DNA of 64,000 nt, from positions 8,952,138 to 9,016,137 of the forward strand of contig CM053333.1 in the NCBI GenBank assembly GCA_028583605.1, given 5' to 3'. Below the pieces are notes generated by a model. The model was not told the DNA's origin. It made no database searches and saw only the letters and a list, made by a program, of their open reading frames with translations. This DNA comes from Dastarcus helophoroides (taxonomy: Eukaryota > Arthropoda > Insecta > Coleoptera > Bothrideridae). Position numbers and translations under genes: made by a program. Numbering within the stretch: position 1 is the first letter of the stretch; each line of letters begins with the position of its first letter. This document shows, one piece after another, positions 57,054 to 64,000 of this stretch.

Positions 57054-60000
57054 CACTCCCCCCATGGTTCAGAACTCGACCCGAGGAGGAACCAGTAGGC
57101 GAAGGACGTTTCTTCTTTCGGGGTCGACCTCTTCTTTTCAGGGGTACCACGGGTGTCTCAGCTGGTTGCCCTTGAACGGTAGTTAAAGCGGAACAATGGT
57201 ATACACCTAAAGGAATGCTGGGGTCCGCGGGATCAGACACTTCGAAACTAACAGGAGAGATCATTCGGGTAATTTCATAAGGTCCGTCTCGCTTTGGGTG
57301 AAATTTTGAAGTGATGCCTTTTCCAGAGCTGCTCAGAGTATGAGTGTCTACCCAAACTCTATCACCAATAGCAAATGGTATAGTCTCTCGCTTGTGAGAA
57401 TCGAAATAACTCTTCTGACGATCCTGTTGTTTTTCATTTATGGATCTAGCATCTTGCCAGGTACTAGTAATTTGCTGGAGGTAGGGAGTGATTTGTGGTA
57501 CAAAATTTTCGGCTTCGACAATGTGACGCAAATCATGAGATACGTCGTCTAATGTTCTTAGCTCTCTAGCGAATGTTAAAAAAGCTGCTGTTTGGCCAGT
57601 AGCCTCGCACCAAGCAGTATTCATAGCAAATCGGATAGTAGGCAACTTCTGAGCCCATGAGCTATGATCATCTCCAACAAGTATAGCTAACCTTGGCTTC
57701 AGGTCGCGGTTTTTTCTTTCCACCATATTGGCAGAAGCATGATACAATGGTGTGAATGATTCTTTAATGTTCAAAATGAAACAAACCTTTTGCATGACAG
57801 AGGAGATGAATTGTACCCCATTGTCACTTATGATCTTCCGTACGAGTCCATATCTGAAGAAGATTTCATTGATGAGCACGCGAGCACATTCTTCGGCTGT
57901 AGCTTTTTGGAGTGGGAATAGTTCAACCCATTTTGTCGAAACATCTTCCACGATGAATATCCAAGTATTTCCATCTTGATCTTTTGGCAATGGTCCAAAT
58001 AAATCAATCGATAATATTTCGAACCTTTGAGCGTATGCTGGAGTTTGTAATAAACCAGCGGGTTTCTGATTAGTTGCTTTGTATCGTTGACACTCAGGGC
58101 AGTCTCGTACATAGTTGGTTATGAAACGACGCATTCCAGGAAAATAGTAGCGTTTGGCTATACGTTGGAGGGTTCGCTCTGCACCATAATGGGAAGCTGT
58201 AGGAGCATCGTGATATTCTGTCAGGATCTTTTCTCGTTCATGGATGGGTACTACCAGTTGCGCCTCTTCTACGTCATCTTCAGATGAATATCGGTAGAGT
58301 ACTCCACTTGACATGATGTATCCACGATCAGTCCATCTAGCGAAGTCTTCGTCGTTATGTCCTTCAAAACTCTTAATGATTTTCTCAATGTCGGGATCTT
58401 TAAGTTGTTCCTCTCGAATTTCAGCGGCTGAACGTCTTGGGAGTTCAATTGCTACATAACAGATGTCACAGTCGTAGGTGATTTCGTGATCACAAGGTGG
58501 ACGTGACAAGGTGTCAGCGACGACGTTTCGCTTTCCGGGCAAATAATCTATCTTCAGGTCATATCCTTGGACTTGTAAAGCCCATCGTGCAAGTCGTCCA
58601 GTAGGAGCTTTTAAATTCAAGAGCCATCGTAAAAGTTGGTGATCACTCTGTATAGTCACGGGAGTAGCTTCGATATATCCTCTAAATTTATCTAAAGCCC
58701 ATATCACAGCTAAAGCCTCACGTTCAGAAGTACTATAGTTTCTCTCCGCTGAGGTAAGAAGTCTGCTGGCATATTCCACAGGATGCTCATCTGCACCCTC
58801 ACCCTGTAAAAGTACAGCTCCTAATGCATAACTGCTTGCCTCAGTGCGGATGATGTATGGTTTTGTTTCGTCACTTTGTTGAAGTACCGGGGCGGTAATT
58901 AGGGCATTCTTTAACTGATCAAATGCTTCTTGTTGTTTTTCCTTCCATTGCCATGGAATATTCTTTTTGGTCAAATCACTTAGAGGACGCGAAATTTCCG
59001 CAAAGTCTTTGATAAAGCGACGATACCAGCTGCACGTTTGCAGAAATGATAAAAGTTCAGATACGTTGCGTGGAGCACGTCTATTTGCTATGGCCGAGAT
59101 TTTATCAGGATCTACCGAAATTCCTTCTATGGTGATTAAATGTCCCAAATATTTTACTCGAGAACATGCAAAATGGCACTTTTCTCTTCTAGCGCGTAAC
59201 TTGAACTGTCGGAGTCTGTCAAATACTACCTGTAAGTCTGGTATGTGGTCTTCAAAGGAACGCGAAAGAACAATCAAGTCATCTAGATATGCTAATTCAA
59301 ATACGTCACCACAACCGCGTCGGAAATGATCGATTAACCTCTGGAAAGTTCTAGGCGCGTTTTTAAGTCCAAATGGCATTCTCAAATATCGGTAAGTTCC
59401 GAATGGAGTCACAAAAACAAAACCGGTTTTATCACGATCAGCCTCGTTAACACTGATTTGATGATAAGCACTACGTAGATCGATGGTACTCATGTAGAAA
59501 GTGCGTTTTGCAGCATGCAGAAGGTCATCCATTCGAGGAAGCGGGTAAGAATCACTTACAGTAACAGCGTTCAGTCTCTGGTAATCGATACATAAGCGAA
59601 CATCACCTTCATCCTTTGGAACCAAGACAACCGGTGCAGCCCAAGGACTTTCACATTCTTCAATGATACCATTCTCTAGCAGTTTATCCAGCTCTTTTCT
59701 TAGCTGTTGTTTACGTGTTGGAGTCATTCGATAAGGAGGTAAGGCAATAGGCGGATGGTCACTTGTGTTAATGAAATGAGTTGCATATGGAGTTGGCTCT
59801 CCCCCCTCTTGAAAGATATCCTCATTTTCGTGAAGCAAAGTACTTAAAATCTGCTTTTCTTTTTGGTCTAAATTGGTTCCTTCCTCAGGACGCAAATCCT
59901 CTAAGCATGATAATTCGACAGGCTCTGCATTATGGGATAACTTCGGTGGTGGCGCTTCATAGTTAAGGGAAAATTTTACATCTGGGTCGTCACCAAAATT

Positions 60001-61404
60001 CCAGGAATTTTGAACTAAGTCAATAGTTATTTTTGCATCTTGTAAGAAATCAATGCCGAAAAGAGTACGGTTATCTTTTGCTTCTGGAAAAATGATAAAT
60101 TTTGTTTTGATACATCGACCTTGCAAAAACACATTTTGTTCAGTAACTAAAATGTTTTCTGTTTTTCCATTACCATCGGCTAATTTTACAAAAATCGAGC
60201 TTTCCTTAAAACTTTGATTTTCTTTCTTTAAAATTTCGTATAACAAATGTCCAGCAACACTCTGTTTAGCAGCGGTATCAACAAGTCCTGTTCCTTGGTG
60301 TCCTAAAATTCCTACTTGCAAAATAGGTCGCGAACGCGGCGCAATGAGGGTTTCCATACACATAAATTCCGTGGCTGAGGCTTCTATACCATTGCACGAA
60401 GGACATTTGGATCGGATGTAACCAGGTTTTCCACAACCATAACACCGGATAGGAGTAGTTACTTTGTCATTGTCAGCAGTGGTTTGAGATGTTGATGGAT
60501 GAGTATTTGTTTGCGCTACCTGGGACTTGGTCGCATTCTGTGTTTGAGAGGTATTTAACTTTTTCATCTCATTTGATTTAGATTCGGATTTAGATAGAAG
60601 TTTTCGACACTCATCTTTCGTATGACCTACGTACTTGCAATACTGGCAACGCGGACGCTTAATTTCTTTTTGTTCCACTGGAGCGCGAGTATCCGGTACA
60701 TAAGTTTCTTCAACTGACCTACAACTTTTCAAAAGTTCAGTAAAGGTAGATATACTCTCACGTGACACTTTTTCGCGAATACGGCGGTTTAGTAGTCCAT
60801 ATACCATGTCAATTTGAGTCTCTTCACTTAGTACGCCTGGTGGTATTTGCGCAAGAATGGAACGAGCTTTACAAATGAAGATATCACTCGGTGTATTAAA
60901 GTCTTGTTCATTGGCGAAGAGTTCGCGATACACACGATAAGGTGGTTTCTGTGGTCCGAAAACAGTTTTTAATAGATCTATGGCCTCATCCCATGAATTA
61001 ACAGAAGCTTTTACCCCTTGGTACCACGTAGCTGCAAATCCATCAAGTAACATTGGAAGTCCTTTGAGGGCGTTTTCGTTAGATACTAACGCGCAGTCCT
61101 TGTAAATAATAATCGCGTCTATAAAAGCATTTACATCTGAGTCTTTTGTTCCGGTAAAGCGCGAAGAACAGTTCGAAAAGTTACCAGTTTGTGATTGTGC
61201 TAAACTTGGTATTACCCTACTAGGTTGATTGTTTATAGTTAACCTCGATAAGAATGTCTCAAATTGTTCGTTTGTAAACATGATATTTCCTGGCATTGTC
61301 GGACTTTGTGGTGCACAATTTTCTTCTTGAGACATGCTGCCGGTTTTATGACTACGAAGAAAGTAAACTCGCTTACCTTTCTCCTTCGTGTCAGTTTGTT
61401 CCAT
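57049..61404 (-). CDS. Ty3/gypsy Gag-Pol polyprotein, 1451 aa
   Basis: Makes the capsid and enzymes for reverse transcription and integration. I chose ATG at 61402-61404 (MEQTDTKEKG); a TTG two codons upstream also extends the frame. Order: Gag (1-~250), two zinc knuckles CQYCKYVGHTKDEC (~253-266) and CYGCGKPGYIRSKC (~321-334), protease (LVDTAAKQS, ~374), reverse transcriptase (YLDD ~706-709), RNase H (RTEASSYALGAVLL ~853, QSDHQLLRWLL), integrase zinc motif (H-H-C-C, ~1065-1105) and catalytic D-D-E (SIDLFG, SDNGVQF, VERKNR; 34 residues between the last two by my count). The tail is basic (RRGRPRKKKR), with no chromodomain and no env. Gag and Pol are in one frame, without a frameshift. Oddities: protease DTA rather than DTG or DSG, and RNase H with Glu where the first catalytic Asp is expected. 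The stop overlaps the 3' LTR by three bases. Confidence 0.95.
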   Translation of the reverse strand: MEQTDTKEKGKRVYFLRSHKTGSMSQEENCAPQSPTMPGNIMFTNEQFETFLSRLTINNQPSRVIPSLAQSQTGNFSNCSSRFTGTKDSDVNAFIDAIIIYKDCALVSNENALKGLPMLLDGFAATWYQGVKASVNSWDEAIDLLKTVFGPQKPPYRVYRELFANEQDFNTPSDIFICKARSILAQIPPGVLSEETQIDMVYGLLNRRIREKVSRESISTFTELLKSCRSVEETYVPDTRAPVEQKEIKRPRCQYCKYVGHTKDECRKLLSKSESKSNEMKKLNTSQTQNATKSQVAQTNTHPSTSQTTADNDKVTTPIRCYGCGKPGYIRSKCPSCNGIEASATEFMCMETLIAPRSRPILQVGILGHQGTGLVDTAAKQSVAGHLLYEILKKENQSFKESSIFVKLADGNGKTENILVTEQNVFLQGRCIKTKFIIFPEAKDNRTLFGIDFLQDAKITIDLVQNSWNFGDDPDVKFSLNYEAPPPKLSHNAEPVELSCLEDLRPEEGTNLDQKEKQILSTLLHENEDIFQEGGEPTPYATHFINTSDHPPIALPPYRMTPTRKQQLRKELDKLLENGIIEECESPWAAPVVLVPKDEGDVRLCIDYQRLNAVTVSDSYPLPRMDDLLHAAKRTFYMSTIDLRSAYHQISVNEADRDKTGFVFVTPFGTYRYLRMPFGLKNAPRTFQRLIDHFRRGCGDVFELAYLDDLIVLSRSFEDHIPDLQVVFDRLRQFKLRARREKCHFACSRVKYLGHLITIEGISVDPDKISAIANRRAPRNVSELLSFLQTCSWYRRFIKDFAEISRPLSDLTKKNIPWQWKEKQQEAFDQLKNALITAPVLQQSDETKPYIIRTEASSYALGAVLLQGEGADEHPVEYASRLLTSAERNYSTSEREALAVIWALDKFRGYIEATPVTIQSDHQLLRWLLNLKAPTGRLARWALQVQGYDLKIDYLPGKRNVVADTLSRPPCDHEITYDCDICYVAIELPRRSAAEIREEQLKDPDIEKIIKSFEGHNDEDFARWTDRGYIMSSGVLYRYSSEDDVEEAQLVVPIHEREKILTEYHDAPTASHYGAERTLQRIAKRYYFPGMRRFITNYVRDCPECQRYKATNQKPAGLLQTPAYAQRFEILSIDLFGPLPKDQDGNTWIFIVEDVSTKWVELFPLQKATAEECARVLINEIFFRYGLVRKIISDNGVQFISSVMQKVCFILNIKESFTPLYHASANMVERKNRDLKPRLAILVGDDHSSWAQKLPTIRFAMNTAWCEATGQTAAFLTFARELRTLDDVSHDLRHIVEAENFVPQITPYLQQITSTWQDARSINEKQQDRQKSYFDSHKRETIPFAIGDRVWVDTHTLSSSGKGITSKFHPKRDGPYEITRMISPVSFEVSDPADPSIPLGVYHCSALTTVQGQPAETPVVPLKRRGRPRKKKRPSPTGSSSGRVLNHGGSV

Positions 61405-61728
61405 ACACAACGGTATCCTTACTTACATTCACCTATTTTAACCTATTAAGGCTGCTACACCCTGTATACCGGAGCCTTAACAACTGATGATTGGTGATAG
61501 AGCGATGACCTTGCACGTAACTGACGAAAATGTCTGTAGACGTAACAAGTTGTTTAATAGTCACCGAGTTCGTACACACTTTTTTTTTACAGACGTCGGG
61601 GTGTCATGCACATATAATCCCAAAATTGTCCGTGAATGAAAAATGCACTGAACGTATGTATAACGAAACACTAAAACTCGATAAACACACTATTTTCTCC
61701 GTTTCTCTGGCCCCACGTTGGGCGCCAC

Positions 61729-61942
61729 TATAACTAACTGGGTGGTTAGTGAAGATTTTCGGGGTTTTCAGAAATAACAGAGAAAACTGTGCTATGCGGG
61801 AGTTTATTATGCTAAGTTAGGTTAGGTTAGGTTACAACAACGAGCGCGGGTATCTAGATTATATATCGAACTCTCTTCGGAAACATCCGATCTCTGCCGG
61901 GCCAAGTGACAGGGTCGGCTTCTTGGTATTTTACGCGTTACA
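61729..61942 (-). repeat. 5' LTR of the Ty3/gypsy element
   Basis: 214 bp, identical by eye to the other LTR, so it should hold the element's promoter. TTAGG units at 61817-61831. Followed (leftwards) by the primer-binding-site-like sequence. Confidence 0.95.
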
Positions 61943-62690
61943 AGTTGAATTAAAAAAATACTGCATTGAAATCATCTTTGTAGATCCTACAAAATATTTC
62001 ACATAGATCTACTAATTAAACAATTACATATACATTATTGTCAACAACCTCCAAAGAGGTAAACAACCTTCAACTTGATCTTTGATTTATAACGTCAGAA
62101 ATGTAGTTCTAATCTGCAATGTTAAAATGTCCAAGTTTACTTTCAAATTGCAACATATTTCAACTTATTGCTTTGGCGATAAAAATATTTGACATAATTA
62201 AAATTTGCATGAATGTTCTTGATTTAAAGGTCAAAGCACCTCTGCGGGAATCTCAGCCTGTGAATCAGCAGATCACCTACGAATTTTTTTGCGTTCAGTG
62301 AACTTTCATCAGACAAATTCATCTATTTGAAGTCATTTTCAGTGTTGGAATTTTTGCCTTGGACACTAATGTGACTAGCCGTGGTCATCTTTTTTCGTCA
62401 ATTGTTGGTAAAACTAAAATTGTGCACCCTGAGAGTTGGGTTTATAACTTATATCTGAATTTTCGACTTTTTTAGACATTGTAACTTTACAGCAGAAATT
62501 TTACTTTAAACTATGTACTAGAAAATTGTCTAAAGTGAGACATCAAGGTTTGATGTTTGACACAGCAAACTCAATATATTTCTTTCTCCTAAAACAGCAA
62601 TTTTCAGGAATCTCGTTTGTTAAATCTCGACTTTAATATCAACATTTTTATTACATTTTTTAAACCTCTAAATTACACCCAACGTTTTGG
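61943..62690. other. unique AT-rich sequence, no feature
   Basis: Flanks the gypsy insertion. The short frame at 62119-62301 has no recognisable similarity. Confidence 0.4.
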
Positions 62691-64000
62691 TAAATTTAAA
62701 TATAAATTAGAGACCGATTGAAACTATAATTTGAAGGAAAGCATATTTCGATAACAAAAATCGAAAATTAAAAATCGAAAAATAAAACGAGTCGACATTT
62801 GGTTTAAGTCGAAATTTTCGAAAATAATTAATACTTTCTGAAATGAAATCAAAGTTTGGATAAAATAGTTTAATTAATAAAAGTGTTCTCAACGTTTTTA
62901 CTTTTTTTTACAACATTTTTAGAGTTCAAGGAAAGAGTCAAACATTCTAGTTTAAATAAAACATTTTGTGATTGAGTGAACATTTTTGCATTTATATTTT
63001 ACATCAATTTCAAAATTGTCTTCGAAATGTATACTCGAATACTCTTCTCTCAAAATTTCGAATTTGTCGTTTTTATTAATTTCAGTATTAATCTGAAATT
63101 TTGAGAAAAAAGTCTTTAAAAAAATTAAATTTATGGGAAAAAATATTCTCAACATTTTAAATCCAAATTTGGAATTAACATATCAATTTTACTATTGTAA
63201 ATTTTGAGTTTGTCCCCAAACTAAATTTTTCCAAATACGAGGTTTAAGCTTTTCAAATTTTTAAACTCAAAGATTTTTTTGTTTAAAGGTCTAACAATCG
63301 AGAATAAAATCGACATTTCGTAAAACGTTTAATTTCGAACTTCAAGTTTAATCACGAAATATAAAAATTCTTTTCCAAATCTTCAACTTTGAATTTAGCT
63401 TTTCCATAAATATTAAGCCTCAAGTCAAATATTGGGTTTAAATGTCGGACAGTGAAGAAAAACTTCGGGTAGTCGAGTTAAAAATTGAATTTCCGAGATT
63501 AATTTCGAAAATTCGATCAGAAAAACGAAATTTAAAAAATTTTTAATCATGATAAAAAAGTTTTTTCGAAATGTTGAATTTCTTTTTAAAATTCGAAGTT
63601 TAAATCTAGAATGTTTAATGTTTTTTCTTTAAAATTTGTTTTCTTTCATACAAAATTTGTCTTTTTCTTTTAAAATTTTGAATTATTAACATCGACTTTT
63701 TTTTAAGATTCGACTTTCTGCAAATTTGCCTTTTTATCGAAATCTAGTTGATCTTTTGATAAGAAGTAAACATTTTGAGAATAATATTCATATCTGACCC
63801 AAAATGGGTCGCAGAAATGTTAAATAAGATTAATAAACATAATATTCCGACCAATAAGAATCTAAAATCAAGAATAAAAATATTTATCTTATTTGAAAAA
63901 TATTTTTTGGAAATTTTAATTTTTTTATAAAAAGACAGAATATTCAAAATCATTTTTTTGGAAATTTCATACTGTTTTTTTTAAATCCAACTTTCTCAAA
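62691..64000. repeat. degenerate satellite block to the window edge
   Basis: AT-rich TCGAAATTT-type units in mixed orientation. 63155-63375 is a second copy of 51465-51690. No gene. Confidence 0.6.

Larger units (their letters stand above)
56840..61942 (-). mobile_element. full-length Ty3/gypsy LTR retrotransposon, 5103 bp
   Basis: Two 214-bp LTRs that I read as identical bound a single Gag-Pol frame. AGTT lies on both sides (56836-56839 and 61943-61946), a 4-bp target duplication. On the element's strand, one base after the 5' LTR is TGGCGCCCAACGTGGGG, a primer-binding-site-like sequence starting TGG (complement of about 61711-61727). A purine run GGGGGGAG precedes the 3' LTR. No envelope gene is present. 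LTR identity and the open frame mean the insertion is young. Confidence 0.95.

Noticed and set aside
57340..59966. Plus-strand frames across the gypsy element
   Set aside because: Antisense shadows of the Gag-Pol frame; no similarity to known proteins.
56840..61942. Errantivirus-type element with an envelope gene
   Set aside because: Gag-Pol stops at the 3' LTR, and no third frame with signal peptide or membrane segments exists on either strand of the element.

Overview
This window looks like insect nuclear DNA, possibly from a beetle; the order is a guess. It is AT-rich and heavily loaded with repeats. The anchor is a Plexin A gene on the + strand with insect-type protein sequence and canonical GT-AG introns. 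Its last 16 exons lie between 3770 and 44620 and encode 1538 residues: the end of the sema domain, three PSI modules, the IPT repeats, a membrane segment, and the intracellular GAP domain with its inserted Rho-GTPase-binding domain. The 5' part (signal peptide and roughly two thirds of sema) lies upstream of the window. Plexin A is the transmembrane receptor for semaphorins in axon guidance.

Intron sizes are sharply bimodal. Several introns are 52-53 bp, but intron 1 of this fragment is about 19.1 kb, the next about 8.3 kb, and the one before the RBD-GAP2 exon about 4.9 kb. The long introns are packed with transposable elements and satellites. They hold a 216-bp tandem array (1-2345), hAT-like element ends in inverted orientation around exon 1, a TIR-bounded hAT-like element (4208-6979), a short Helitron-like element (7058-7470), a hAT MITE (13833-14188), foldback elements, tandem arrays of about 480 bp and 353 bp, a 5'-truncated non-LTR retrotransposon (27647-28411), a pogo-like MITE (35602-35852), and a Tc1/mariner-superfamily element with its own TIRs and a broken intron-containing transposase (39561-42922). 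A second hAT MITE is nested in that last element. Two islands (about 9.9-12.2 kb and 22.4-24.9 kb) are free of satellite.

A distinctive theme is a degenerate 16-20 bp motif, roughly GTCGAAATTTYGAGAAAAA, whose core TCGAAATTTCGA is a perfect palindrome. It fills many kilobases on either strand. In at least two places it sits inside hAT-like elements with recognisable ends, most clearly 46668-49904, which has a perfect 8-bp target duplication.

Downstream of Plexin A come its 3' UTR (to about 45780), a possible convergent terminal exon of an unrecognised gene (46250-46482, minus), and then a repeat zone. That zone contains the satellite-loaded hAT element, a dead jockey-like reverse transcriptase on the minus strand whose C-terminal 68 codons are expanded into eight tandem copies (52419-54050), a foldback element broken by a non-LTR tail (54980-55364), a second degenerate non-LTR fragment (55590-56600), and a full-length Ty3/gypsy retrotransposon (56840-61942, minus). 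The gypsy copy has identical 214-bp LTRs, a 4-bp target duplication and an uninterrupted Gag-Pol frame. The window ends in more satellite-like sequence.
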